Origin: Dolomedes plantarius
Lineage: Eukaryota > Arthropoda > Arachnida > Araneae > Dolomedidae
NCBI GenBank assembly: GCA_907164885.2
Contig: OU015495.1
Location: 100,098,832 to 100,162,831, forward strand
Length of the DNA stretch: 64,000 bases
Reading direction: 5' to 3'
Shown here: piece by piece, positions 36,510 to 48,855 of the stretch
Position numbering within the stretch: position 1 is the stretch's first letter
Layout of the letters: each line of letters opens with the position of its first letter
Position numbers and translations under genes: made by a program
The notes under the pieces: generated by a model
The model's input: the letters and a program-made list of their open reading frames with translations, nothing else
Databases searched by the model: none
Told to the model about the DNA's origin: nothing

Positions 36510-36611
36510 AATCCATTCAAACTGTTGCCACGTCCCGATCCGCCTTACCTTGATAGCCACTTTCTAACCAGTGACTTTCAGAATTGTGGAAGTCCATTTT
36601 GCCGCCAACTG

Positions 36612-37850
36612 AATATTTATATAACATGATTCCCGTGATTGTATGATTTTCTCTAACAATATTAAAACTCTCGTTGATTCCATTTAACTCTAAAAAAAGA
36701 CCTAATGAATAACATAAATTTTAGTAAATATTTAGAGCATACATCGAAATAGGATCAAGGTTTAGTCATTATCGATCCACTTCCAAACCTTAAAAAATGT
36801 TCGTAACTAAAGCAGAATTTAGAAATTTTAATTCCTTTAAAATGATGCAAGACTGTTGTTTTAATGACACATAGCGGAAAGTCCTACTTTTTCATGGTTC
36901 TTTAACACGAGCGCATGATTAATCATCAGACAAAATAAATCTTATTTCGTTTCACAAAAAGAGATTAGACATCTTTTCTGTTTTCTTCATGTACTTAATA
37001 TACAATAAAATTGGCATTATATTTCTCTGAACATCCAGGATTTAGTATGCGCGTTGTATTCGATTTGTCCCTCTGAAATCTGTAAGTAAGTTAATTGAGA
37101 TTCCGATGCCTAAAGCCGTTAAATAAGAAACTCAACAGCATTATTGACCGTGGTCATGACGAGAATATTTCTACGAGTTGATTGCAATCAGTTTTATGAG
37201 AAAGCTTTCATTTTCTTTTCTACCATCATTAAATTGTTTTTACGATCCTGTGTTCAACAGTGTATAGCAGAAATGGCAATAAAAAACTTAATTAGACGTA
37301 TATAAAGTAAGCCAATTTTTCGATATCTTTCTTAGGGGATATAAAGTTCAAATTAATCGACAATATCGTCTTATTTAATTATTCTTGTTGTTGATCATAT
37401 GGCAAAAACGTAAAAGAAAAAAGGGATTAAAAAATATGATCACAACGTGTTAAAGGATTAAATGTTAACAAATTAAAACTTATTAAAGGTTCTTTAAGTA
37501 TAAGAGAAAAGAAATCGATGAAAAACTTTCAAAATAAAAGAAGTTAATGCAAAAGGGATTTATGCTGTGACCTTGTTAAGTTTGTAGTTAACATTTTTTT
37601 AAAGTAAATTTCCTACGGAATAGAATATTTTTATATTATACAGCATTTGGAGGAATTTTTTTAACTTTTAGCAAAGATAACTGAATATTTTACAAATACA
37701 GTACTTTATATTGCTTGATTCACCTAGTATATGGTGTTCCCATAATAAAGAGGCCAGCAATACCGCGGTGATAACAGGCGAATGTGTAAGGACAAGGCCT
37801 CTGCATTGGAAAATAATGTTATTTGGTTGTATAGAGGTTTCTTGTAACTA
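36612..37850. other. Unassigned AT-rich sequence
   Basis: Nothing recognised. Confidence 0.4.
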
Positions 37851-38334
37851 CACTACTGGCCAAAAGTATTGCAAGTTTAAGAAATCTAACATTTTTTAGA
37901 ATAAGCCCCAAAATAAAATATTTTTTCAATGCAACTTATGTTTTTTAATGTCAATATGTTAAATTAGTTTAAAGATAGATATGAGGCCAGAGGAAGCCCA
38001 ACAACATATTAAATGCTTTTTGGTTCAATTGCACTCACTCATTTATTATCTTTTCAGCTCAATAGAACTTGAAATTGTTTATTTATTTCATTTTATTCCG
38101 GGGAACCAAAATGGGCGCCGATTTCTGGTAACCTGTACATTTTTTGTATGCTACTTTTTATAAAATTAAATAACTATTTTTGTTCAATAACTTAATCATA
38201 TCTTGTCTTTAAACTAATTTAACATATTGACATTAGAAAATATCAGTTGAATTGAAAGATTATTATATTTTGGGGCTTATTCTTGAAAAAAAATGTTAGA
38301 TTTCTCAAACTTGCAATACTTTTGGCCAGTAGTG
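37851..38334. mobile_element. Tc1/mariner-type MITE with ~135-bp TIRs
   Basis: Left CACTACTGGCCAAAAGTATT and the identical inverted right end are flanked by TA (37849-37850, 38335-38336). The arms pair over about 37851-37985 and 38200-38334. The 214-bp centre has no transposase. 484 bp in total. Confidence 0.9.
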
Positions 38335-38540
38335 TAGATGTCTATGATCGTTGTTACAATGGAAGTGAATATATTGAAATATGTAGTATTGCACTAAGAT
38401 AAGTAACAGCAACTCTACATAACTGATATATAATTTTTAATGAAATATCCGTATTCCACTTTATGTTGAAGTTTAAAAATATTTGACACAGATAGATCTA
38501 CTTATACATCACCACCTCCCATCTTGCTCACCCGCTTGTG

Positions 38541-38625
38541 TGCTTCCGTTGCGCAGTGCCATCGCGCTGACCTGGTATTCCATACGTAGTGGGTTCGGTC
38601 CCAGTTGGTGTCGAATCTTCTGAAT
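38541..38625 (+). mobile_element. tRNA-derived SINE head (another family)
   Basis: CTTCCGTTGCGCAGTGCCAT resembles a tRNA 5' end with A box, and GTGGGTTCGGTCCCAG is a B box. The spacing is tRNA-like, but the acceptor arm is not paired, so it is not a functional tRNA. The 3' limit is unknown and the sequence may extend toward 38700. Confidence 0.5.
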
Positions 38626-38700
38626 TTCCCTGTCTTGATATTTTAATTTTTCCCCTCGGAACTCTGCAATCATCACGTTATGAATTGTATGACCCTTCAC

Positions 38701-40232
38701 AGGGTCTTGTTTTCTTTTTATGCAAACTTTCCATCTTGTTTGCTGAGGGCCACCTTTTCCTTACCTTGTTAATTAATTTCAACTTATTCTCTTTAAATTA
38801 TTTAAATTTTTAATTCTACATTTTAATCTTAATGTATTTTTGATTTCTAAATTTTTCTTACCCTTCTATTCGTCAGGATTTAAACCTATTTTTTTTTAAC
38901 GTAACTTGCAACTTTATACTTAATTTATCTTAATAATTTTTTCTACTGAGCACATGCACATTGATTATAAGCATCTTGCGACAGGAGTTAAAGTCAATAG
39001 ACCCAGGAACTCTACTCTTCAAATACAATTCTGCTCACATCACCACCATCGGATTAAAATTTGCCACTAATTTAAACTTTACCAGAGATGAAATCGTAAG
39101 TTGTGAATCTTAATGATATGATTCAGTAGATCTCGTGAATTAAAGTTATAACTATTCAATTTAAAACTTTAATAAAGATGTTATGCTTTGACACCAACAC
39201 TCATCTTGCGGTTTATTTTCTCCTTGTATTTTTTCTTTAACTCTCAAATTATGCTAGTTCAGTCTAGACAATATCTGATTACGTCACAAAAAATGTAGGA
39301 CATGGGTACAGCACGCAAGAGTTAAGATGAAAATTAGAAGCAGGTCAGTAGATGAATTGGAAACACAAGTTAACTAGTTTCTCATTGTCACAACCAGTGT
39401 CATGTGACTGTTTTCTTGATAGAAGCCGTTGTACAAGGCTGTGTAAGGGTTTTGTATTTTGTGCAGAAGATGGGAATTTGAACCGCAAATTTGTGGAGAA
39501 AATTTCCTCTGTGACACTGTGTTATAAACCTACGGTAATCTTCGAGAGAGCAGTGTAAACTGCTAACGAATTCCGTATTTCAGTGTAAGTGTTTATAAAT
39601 TGTAATAAACATTTGGTCCGGTGGTCAGTTTGTTCTTAAAGCACTGAAACAAGGATTCGCAGTTCGACATAGGCGAAAGGTAGACATCTCTTGGTTCTTA
39701 AACTAAATAACTGAGAAACTTTTATGTTAAAATTGTTGGATGTTTAAATGCAAATATGTCGGAAACCCGAGTCTAAAGTTTTAGTAACTTCAGTCACGTT
39801 CCTCAGGTTGACTACGTCGAAGAACTGAAAAGATAAATCATGCATCTTCAATTTGGAAGGCCAGTGCGCATTTTTGAATCAAAGAAGTTATGACCCAAAA
39901 CTTGCATTTTGTTTTAAATCTGCTCATGATCCTAAAACTTCACAAGTCGAGATACGCGCGTAATACAAAATGAACCAGATACCAAATATTGGAAAAAATA
40001 AAATTTGTGACATTCTTTCTGAGATTAACAAGCTTAATGTAATAATGACAAAGTATCTCAAAGAAAACCGTGTAACATACAAAGGAAAGAAAACATGCTT
40101 GCGACACTAAAACTATTTAAGCTAATGATCTCCGGAAGTTTGGATAACATTGCCATTTGTTTTTGAATTCTTTGCTTGAAAAGAAATTCTTTAAGAGAGA
40201 AGACATTTTAAGAAAAATTTGGACTGAATATA
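38701..40232. other. Unassigned sequence, possibly decayed retrotransposon
   Basis: The open frame 39352-39558 (+) is Cys-rich by chance as far as I can tell and has no recognised domain. AATAAACATTTGG near 39603 followed by sequence without frames might be a decayed LTR, but I cannot define ends. Confidence 0.3.
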
Positions 40233-41025
40233 CAGGGTGGTTAAAATTCCTTTTATGACCATTTCAAAGTTCCACTTTGAAATGATCATAAAAGGAAAAC
40301 AACTGGACCAAATGTTATCAAACTTGGTAATAGTTTAAAGGAGGTCATGGGAATTTCTTTTCCGGAAAAAAAAGTTCAAAATCTCACTACCAGGGGAGAA
40401 ATAGCGCTGTATGAAATATTGTTAAACGAAATATGACATGAAGACATCGGTTTAAAAATGTGTTCAATCGTTTCTGAAACGTGTTACAAAGCATGTTCAA
40501 TGTGGCGTCCACCATTTTCCGAAAGCAAGTTAAATAGCATTACTGCATTCTCAACAGTAGTCTCAGCATATCAGGAGGAATGTTACGGACATGTCGGTGT
40601 ATCGCATCTTTCAACAGTTTCGTTTTAGAAACGACGATTAAAAACGTTTTAAACCGATATCTTCATGTCTTAGGGCCGAATTCAGGCTTCAAAATTCACA
40701 AATTAGCGATCTGTAAGAAAACGATTTTCGGAATGCGCACACTTTAAATAGTAATTTTATTTAGGACAATGTTTCTTAAGTGCATATAAAATTTTAAACC
40801 CATTTAACAAAAGGCTAAGTTAAATTCCGACCCTTATTCCGTTTAACAATATTGCACACAGCGCCATTTCCCCCTTGGTGGTGAGTTTTGAACTTTTTTT
40901 TTTCTTTTTGTGGAAAAGAAATTTCTATGACCTCCTTTAAACTATTACCAAGTTTGATAACATTTGGTCCAGTAGTTTTCCTTTTATGACCATTTCAAAG
41001 TGGAACTTTAATTATAAACACCCTG
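40233..41025 (-). mobile_element. Mariner-like element with ~200-bp TIRs
   Basis: The left end CAGGGTGGTTAAAATTCC and right end (reverse complement CAGGGTGTTTATAATTAA) are flanked by TA (40231-40232, 41026-41027). The arms match over about 40233-40430 and 40845-41025 (e.g. GGACCAAATGTTATCAAACT). The left arm has gained a small palindrome (40252-40298). The centre holds a transposase C-terminal remnant on the minus strand. Confidence 0.88.
40484..40596 (-). pseudogene. Transposase C-terminal remnant (mariner-like), minus strand
   Basis: Minus strand reads RHVRNIPPDMLR, a frameshift, then TTVENAV, LFNLLSENGGRHIEHAL and a stop at 40484-40486. The VRNIPPDMLR..VENAV pattern also appears at 56829-57085 (ISRTLMNIPGGMLRLTVENA). 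It is the tail that follows the catalytic domain; the catalytic domain itself is deleted. Confidence 0.65.
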
Positions 41026-41308
41026 TATTATTCCTGCTTTTCAAAACTAACTATTAGTGTCATTTACCAATTTCAGAATATGCATTCTTTCAAAAAAACG
41101 TGTTCAATTTTGTGTTAGATATACATGTCCTACTACCTCTATTGTTACGAACGTATCCTCATCAGAATTTGAGAGTACGTAAAAAATTCATAGATATATG
41201 TTTATCTTCATTACGAATCTGATGTCTGTGTTTCTCTTTATCGTTTATCACATATTTTAGATTAAATAGAGTATGAATCTTTTCAACAGTCTACGAATTT
41301 TCAAGGAG

Positions 41309-41380
<72 letters not shown>

Positions 41381-42269
41381 GAGAACTATACTAGGCAGAG
41401 TAAAAAGATAATATAATTTAGTTTATGTAATTTTTGAGGAGTTGAAGATTAGCTGCCAAATTTCTTTCTTTAAGGCACACGCATAAAACAACCATTAAGA
41501 GTTAAATTATGAACATCACGAAACAAAATGAAAATTTTCAATTTTATTTCCTTTTAATTTCCTAACTTGAATAGTTTAACTTAAAAAACATTATCGTTGT
41601 TTGCTTTTCAGATACAGAAAGCATAAAAAATAATTAGAACAAACCAAAAGAGAAGGAATCATAATTCTTAGAAATCGGTCGCCAATCTTTCATTTATTCC
41701 ATTAATCCCTCGTGACTTGGTCCTGGGAGGGGGTTGCATTTTAAAATACTTACATTTTTATATAGTTGTATTGAATTTTTAAACATAGAAATTTATTAAA
41801 AATCACTAAAGGTTACGTTTTATAAATTACAAAATTTCTAAAAATATAGAACATTTTTAAACTCTCAAAAATATAAATCATATTGCACAATGCTGTGCGT
41901 ATACAAGTTCTAACACAAATATTTGCTGTGAGATCATAAAAAACTATTTAGTATCTTAATAGTATTTCTCAACTTTTTTCTTTTCTACTACTGATTAAAT
42001 GTTTATAAATTCTTCAAATTAGTTCTTGAACCAGTTATAAGGACCATTTTTAAATATTAACGAGACAGGGTGTCTGGTTAATACCTGAAATATTTAAGTA
42101 GTTTTAGAAAAACACTTGCACCATTCATTATTCCATATACAATTTTATTCATTACATAGGAAAGACACAAATAGCCATTTAAAAAATGATTAGGTAATGT
42201 CTGATACTAATGTCATGGGATTTAGTTTTAATTATCAAAAAACTGAAAAGAAGTACATAAGGAACTTTC
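41026..42269. other. Unassigned AT-rich sequence
   Basis: Contains (TA)n at 41310-41376; otherwise nothing recognised. Confidence 0.4.
41310..41376. repeat. (TA)n microsatellite
   Basis: About 33 TA units. Confidence 0.95.
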
Positions 42270-42273
42270 TTAA

Positions 42274-42866
42274 GGGATCCAGAACACAACATTTTTCAAA
42301 TTTTCGAAAACAATTTATTGCATTAAAAATTGTGTGTTCTTTTTCGCTTAAAATCACGCTTAAATCACGTTTCTATCTTAATTAAAAGAGGAGATTGAAT
42401 CAAGAAGATTGAGTCAAGAACCGTTGAAGATAAATGGTTCAAACTTTGAATATGCCTTTCTCAATTATTTTAATTTGATTTTAATTCATAAAATTTACAA
42501 ACAATATTTACTTTTCAAAATATGATTTTTTAAAAAGAATTGCATCATTTATTTTGAAATTTTTATTCTAAATATTTAAAAACTTTTTTAAATTAACGTT
42601 TTGAAAAACGCGGAATCAAAACTAAAACTTATATATTTCTGTTTAATTAAATGAAAAAAACTTGAAATTCGATATATAATATTTCGAGTTATAACGATTT
42701 TAAATTACCCCACATTTAAAAAAATTCAATTTTTAAATTTTTAAAAAACTTTATCAGAAGTTTTATGACATTATTTCGTTTACAAATTATATTTAGCCAT
42801 CTCTAAAAAAATCCAAATTTTAACTGAATAAATTAAAAAAAAGTTTAAAATGTGTCCCGGACCTCC
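42274..42866. mobile_element. Candidate TTAA-flanked MITE (piggyBac-like)
   Basis: TTAA at 42270-42273 is followed by GGGATCCAGAACACAACATTTT. On the right, AAAATGTGTCCCGGACCTCC is followed by TTAA (42867-42870). The arms are related in inverted orientation with several mismatches. AT-rich interior without coding. Confidence 0.5.
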
Positions 42867-42870
42867 TTAA

Positions 42871-44240
42871 AAATATTTTAAGGGAATTTATTGAGACATA
42901 TGAGTACTACAAATGCGAGCAGTCAAACCTTCAACTTATCTCTATGTTTAAATTTTCTGCGGCAGAAACTTTTGTATGAATTCGTCAAATTTTAAATAAC
43001 ATCTTTTCTATTAATATTTAAATAGTTCTCGTATTTCTTCGAAATACATTTTTAAAGAAATTTTGCCTAGGAATATTAAAACTAAAATTTTATTTACAAA
43101 GTACTGGTATTTCTAAAGGTTAAAAAGTTGTTTGAAGATCCCCTTTTTCTCGTACCAAAAATTTTTACTAAAGTTATACTAAAGAAAATAATTAAAATTA
43201 CTGGCGACAGTAAAAAAATTAAAAACAGTTGGACGTTTTAAATTATTAAATGTGAAACTGTAACAAATTTTGAGCTGCAGTGATATTTAAATCCTAATTT
43301 TAACTCGGTGTTTTAAATTCTAAGTTATTTCGAATAAGAATATTCCCGAATAATGAGTTTAAATCAATTTAATCATTTTATTTATAAATCTGATAAATTG
43401 ATAAAATATTATTGGAAAATCCTGACAAGTAGTAGCATATTTTTTTTTGCAAATGTTTTAGTTAAAAAAAATTACAACATATATCTGTGTTTGCTGTGCA
43501 AAGGGTGTTAAAATAAGTAATCTAACCAGGCATGTTTGAAAAACCTTTTATAATTTTTTTTTAATTGTTAAGAACTCTAACTTCAGTTTGTAGCTGACAT
43601 ACAACAAATAATTCTGTGTTTGCTGCGCAAAGGGTGTTAAGTCCAAAATGTGCTAAAATGAGTTATCAAACCAGGCATGTTTGAAAAATGAAGGGCTGCT
43701 GCAGGGTACAGAAAGCTAAGTCCAATTCCACTCCTAAATGTTTTTATTCCTCAGGGAAAATTCGGTATATGTGAAACAAAGCACAAACATGTTAGTGTTA
43801 AAGGGGTTATGTCCCAATCAAGGAGTTAACACTCTTTATTCAACAAAAAAAGTTAGAAAAATTTACTTAAAAAAATTAAAAATTAAACTTAAAAAAATTG
43901 ACTTTTACAACAGTCCATTTTTTTTCAGTCCCGTTTTTCTCAAAACTACGATTTTGGAATTGACATTCTTTACACTGCAAACACAGATATATGCTAGGAA
44001 AAATTAGTACTATAGCTAGATGAGGTATTATTCGAACTAACTTTCTGTCTTAATAACGGCAAACAAATCTTAAAAAGGAGAATGATATTTAATTAATGAT
44101 TCAGCACAAGCTATTTTTATGTTCCAAGAACGAAATAAACTCTGACTGAATTCATACCTCGCAGAAACATTTATTAATTTTATACAACAAAATCCTAGTT
44201 TCTTGCATATTTACTTTTCCTGGGACTTGATATATGAACA
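42871..44240. other. Unassigned AT-rich sequence with a ~65-bp direct repeat
   Basis: CTGTGTTTGCTGTGCAAAGG at about 43483 recurs as CTGTGTTTGCTGCGCAAAGG at 43614, each followed by ACCAGGCATGTTTGAAAAA. An inverted piece (TGCAAACACAGATATATGC) lies at 43977. Possibly a small TIR element; ends not defined. Confidence 0.4.
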
Positions 44241-44304
44241 AGAACTATAAATACAACAGTTGTATTTATAGTTCTATAAATACAACAGTTGTATTTATAG
44301 AACT
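44241..44304. repeat. Two overlapping 35-bp perfect palindromes
   Basis: 44241-44275: arms AGAACTATAAATACAAC and its complement around one A. 44270-44304: arms AGTTCTATAAATACAAC and its complement. They overlap by six bases. Confidence 0.95.
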
Positions 44305-44933
44305 ATAATTACAGCACGTTAATCAACAATAGGCTTTTTCTGTTTTTATAAAAAGGGGCTGTCAAACAGATAAACGTATGGATCTTAAGAAAAATGTAAC
44401 TTTTAAAAGCTCTGCCTGCATCAGTGGATACATCTGATAAAAGAGATTTACCCCAGTTTATGACACTTAATTCGCAATGATTGCAATACGAAGGTTTTCA
44501 GCCAAAAGGTAAATGAAATAATGCTATGTTTTTCTATGTTATGATTCGGTGTCTCGGGGAAAGACACGTTCCTCGAAGTATAGATGATCACGGAGATATC
44601 AATGTCCTATTCTAGAAATATATAACTATTTATGGGGATTACAATCATGAAAGCGCAATGAAAAATTATTTCCGTAAAATGTCTCGTTTTCACCACCGAA
44701 ATATTTGTTTTTCAGTAATACCTATTCGATAAAGTTTCCTTATCTTTCTAGAAACTTACCTTTATCACATGCTTAACTTTGTTACACGCATCTCAGTCGC
44801 ATCATTGTGCGACTGAGATTAATTAGAAAACATAAATATGTTTAATTTAGTTCCCAATTCTTGGTATTAATCATTATGCTTTCAGTAATGTTAAAAATTT
44901 TCATAACCATAAGAAGCGATTACTTTGTGACCG
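44305..44933. other. Unassigned sequence with a small hairpin
   Basis: Perfect 12-bp hairpin ATCTCAGTCGCA-TCATTG-TGCGACTGAGAT at 44790-44819. Nothing else recognised. Confidence 0.45.
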
Positions 44934-45854
44934 CAGGGGTTACTTTGTGACACATCGTAATTTTTTCGTATTTCGGAACTTCCGCAGCGCCCGTGATACC
45001 GGGCAGGCAAAGAATCCCGCCAACAATTTGTCTGACATATAGAGACGCCTAGTGGCCAGTGTCCGAAGCTTTTGCGTGCCATTTGTCTTCACTGGCCAGT
45101 GTATTGCTCAAACCTGTTGTCAAGCTATTGACTCAAGTTTCGGAAACTTTGTGCGCTGAAGGCTAACACATTATACAACAAACTACCACAGGTAATTATC
45201 TTTTATTGTCAATATGTTGGTTAGATTGTGGAGCAATATAACGTTTGTACAGTGATATTTCCGAGACATATGAGAACATAACCTAACTATTGAAAGGTGG
45301 CGGGGTGACTTTGTGACACATTGACACTGTCACAAAATAACCCAGAAAGTCGACCCACCTCCTCCAGTCGCTCGATGTTGCATTTTTCTGTCCTCTAAGA
45401 TACCACTGGAGAGAAAGAAGTATTGACTATTTGTAAAAATCTACCCGAAGGAGCAGAATGTTCCGAAAGACGAATTTCCTCATCTTCTCAAAGAAGTGAT
45501 GGCTGCCCTGGGCACCCGAAGTCTGTTTGATGTCAAAGATATAGATAAAGCTATCCAATATTTATAATAGGTATATATAATTGTGTATCAAGCTTTTGAT
45601 AAGCGTTTTACTGTCTAACTTTGTGTCATATAATTTTTTCTCTTTGATTTCTAGGCAAAAACACAGATGTCGCAAAGTATTGAACATTTGAATTTTTATT
45701 TCTTAATGGTAATTAATGGTACGGGTTAGCGCAATACATTACTACGTAAGGAAAAGATGTACCAATGTTTTGCAATTGTTCGTTTTGGGCTGCTTTTAAA
45801 ACTGATCGGCTGGCACAAGAAAAACTTCAAATCTGTCACAAAGTACGGAATTCT
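44934..45854 (+). mobile_element. Candidate pogo-like element, decayed
   Basis: Left CAGGGGTTACTTTGTGACAC and right (reverse complement) CAGAATTCCGTACTTTGTGA are related inverted ends. The right end is followed by TA; the left has CG. ACTTTGTGAC motifs recur inside. The interior contains a short frame resembling the tail of a pogo/jerky-type DDE protein (45457-45567). Confidence 0.45.
45457..45567 (+). pseudogene. Possible DDE-superfamily transposase C-terminal fragment
   Basis: The frame reads NVPKDEFPHLLKEVMAALGT, then RSLFDVKDIDKAIQYL and stop. FP.LLK.. is a pattern seen near the C-terminus of pogo/jerky-type transposases, recalled rather than searched. No catalytic residues remain, and the upstream frame is broken. 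Confidence 0.3.
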
Positions 45855-47785
45855 GTATTTATTTTGTTTCTTAAATAGCTTCTCATTTAATTCATATCAC
45901 TCGATCTCATTCAAATAATTCCTAGTTACGAGTCAGAAACTGTCAGAATTCATTGAAAACAATCTTTTGGAAACGAAGAATGTACTTACAGAATAGAAAA
46001 TTAGATTGCTGCGATGTCCCCCACCTGCACCCTCATCCAACAAATCTCTCTCAAAAGCTTCTCTCAGCAAACGCTTTGCCCCAGAGCAAAAGAGCTATCT
46101 CATTTTTTTCCTATTAGTATATGTCATGATATATAACCGTTTATTGCATATAAATATTCAGATAAAATCTATCCTTTTCCTTCCTTTTGTGCTAAAATTC
46201 AGTGTATTTAATGTCTACATTTATTACATTTTATGATACAGATTTTATGATACATCGTAATTACTCAATTAAAGAAATAGGGAATTTATAAAATTTAAAT
46301 AGATTAATTAATTCTAAAACTGAGATTAAATTTCCTGACATGGTTTTATCATCTTAGTTCCTTCTTTTATTTTAACCACATTAGAATAGATACTTAATTT
46401 ATGGTCTAGGAAAAATTTGACACCCTTTTGTAGGTAATAACCAAAGAGAAAACTAATCAGCAAGTCAATAATCAATAAGTTCTTAGAAACCCGTCTTCAT
46501 CGTTTTTGACACCAGTAACATAATCTGTCCTTTGAGAGGTTCAAGAAAAATTTATGAGTCGTTAACTTCCTATCTAGCTATTTATCACAATCACACAGTT
46601 ATATTAAGTAAAAAAAATGCAGAAATGGATTATCAAACATTATATCAATAGTTATCTCAGAGAAGAAGTGCTTGAAAATATTTTAAGATTAATAATCTGT
46701 ATGTTTGGCATTTTTTGGGGTACTATTTATTAAAATTTTTCCTAAAACTAATGGCAAAAAAATTGCATTTTTTCCTTAGATTGTTTTTGGCATGACTACT
46801 AGAATTATGCGTGAATAATTTTGTTATTTTCAAGCGCATTGAAGAAATATTTACTTAATACTAGCTTAATTTAAGGATGTAACTTAAAAGTTTTTAAACC
46901 ACATCAAAGTCATCCTTAAATATTTCAGCATGTAAATCCATTTACTTCTCAGATTTAGAAACTTAATTTTAAAGATCAAAGAAGTATTTTAATAGTGTTT
47001 TACTACTTAACAAATGCCTGTTATTTTTTTTTAATCTGAAAATAAATCTTTGTATTCGGTGTGCAAATTTATGATTTTTTATACTCCATTTTTTTCAAAA
47101 ACAGTTTTAATTTTACCAGAAGATACAGCCATCGTTGATTATTTTGAAATTCCCGAGAGTCTTTGCTATTTGTAAAAGAGAAATTTCATATAAAGGTTTT
47201 AATGTAAGAACTACGGAAAAATTATTTGCGCATGATCAAGATCTTACATTTCTAAAATAATTTAGAAGTAAAAATAATTTGACGTTAATTTAAAGCGAAG
47301 TTATTTGATTCAGACAGGAGGCAAAAAATGATAAATGTACGTATACAAGAATGGCTTAACTTTATCTCGTCACTTTTTCACCCTCGTGTTTAGGCTACGG
47401 TCTGTCAGCGATTCTCGTTTTCAAGGCTTTTCTTTTTTAAATGGGCACTTATGATTCGGGAACGAAAACTACCGCCCTTTATCTAATTTTTTTTCCTTCA
47501 TCACCCTTAAAATAACATCCCGGCTCGGAATACAGTCTCGAGATTTAATACTAGGATCTCCTCGCAATAAATCCCAGAGCAAACTTACAATATCCTAAAT
47601 TTATGTGATAATTTCTTTTGTAATATTTTACCTCAGTTGTTAGCAATAGAAAGTGAGAAAGGTTGTAAGCGTAATGCGTTAGTGATTCGAAAGGAGTCAC
47701 AGTCGCTCTCACACACAACACACACCTAGTTTCACAAACACCGTTTACAGCTTTTGAAGAAACCGCATGGCACATTCATCTACAA
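45855..47785. other. Unassigned AT-rich sequence
   Basis: Open frames at 46006-46236 (+) and 47551-47775 (-) show no recognisable domain. Confidence 0.4.
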
Positions 47786-47789
47786 CTAA

Positions 47790-48384
47790 CACTCAAACAT
47801 TACAGTGGGAATCGGATCCAACCCAAGGATGTGTCTTCCCCATCCCGTAATCTACCCTCTCATTGCAAGAGATCAAGTTGACAAGGAGCACTACCAGATA
47901 GACCCACTAGACCACCCTACTAGATATAGAAATAAGTAAATACAAATGCCTTTGTTGAAAAACATTATTCATAATCACTAGTCATTTATTTTATTTTTTA
48001 TTTTAGATTTTTAAATTTTTTATTTCGATTTGGAAGGTAAAAAATGTCAGTATATATTATTTTTTACATTTTTGAGCTCGGAAATTTGGTTTCACTAATT
48101 TATAAAACTAAGTAGACTAAATTGCATATTAGACCTAATATATACAACGTTCTATGTAAATGCCAAAGAGATTTTCTTTGTTTACCAAAATTACAATTAG
48201 TTGGTCATTTTTTCTAGAAAAGAGATTTATTTCATTAAAAATATTATCGATAAATGTTATTATACAACAAAAATGCTTATTGTGTACTTATTTCTACCGA
48301 AAACCTCATTAAAAAAAAAGATCGGGTCGGATCCTACCCGACCGTACGATCTATTTCGTCTCAAACCACTGTATCGTTTGAGGG
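47790..48384 (-). mobile_element. piggyBac-like element, uninterrupted copy
   Basis: The right end (reverse complement CCCTCAAACGATACAGTGG) is followed by TTAA at 48385-48388. The left end CACTCAAACATTACAGTGG is preceded by CTAA, a decayed TTAA. The subterminal palindrome TCGGGTCGGATCCTACCCGA lies near the right end. It is homologous in reverse to 29110-30189 but lacks that copy's insertion and tandem duplication. No transposase. Confidence 0.75.
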
Positions 48385-48388
48385 TTAA

Positions 48389-48855
48389 GCAACTAGGATT
48401 GAGAAGTTTTAAGCAAAATTACAAGACGAGGAAAACGATTAATGTATTAGATAAAGATTATTAGGTAACGTAACGATTAATTTTTTTATTGTTTTTCACA
48501 TTTTCTGAAAAAGGGATCTTTCTGAAATAAGATTCTGTAATAGGGATAATTTTCTTTTTGAAATCATGCATGCTATACTGAGAGATACACTGGTGAAATA
48601 TATTTAGAGAATTTGCATATTTTATCGAATTTCATGAAAAGAACTGAACTGAATGTAAAACCACTGCTTCTAGACAAAAATTCAAATCTTGTGCTTCAAA
48701 TACGTAAGCGTACACGTGTGTGTAGACAGAGCCAGTAAAGAAACAAGCTTTATAAGCGCGCGTACGGTAAGACGCATTTCGTTCGCTAGCACACCTCGGC
48801 TAATTTCTTGGTGTTATTTTTCAGCAATCGGTAATTTCAAATTGTAACAGTAAAA
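48389..48855. other. Region upstream of a Tc1 transposase pseudogene
   Basis: I searched for an inverted terminal repeat partner downstream of 49830 and found none. Some of this may be transposon 5' flank. Confidence 0.35.

Larger units (their letters stand above)
35911..36611 (-). mobile_element. Deleted mariner-like transposon with internal tandem array
   Basis: The left end CAGGGTACGGCAGAATGGAC follows TA. The right end, reverse complement CAGTTGGCGGCAAAATGGAC, is followed by AATA. Inside are a 4 x 65-bp tandem array (36001-36258), a hairpin (36303-36340) and, on the minus strand, a transposase N-terminal remnant. Ends and remnant match the relic at 164-720. The rest of the transposase is missing. 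Confidence 0.65.

Noticed and set aside
39352..39558. Cys-rich short frame as a secreted peptide gene
   Set aside because: No signal peptide, irregular Cys spacing, no supporting context.
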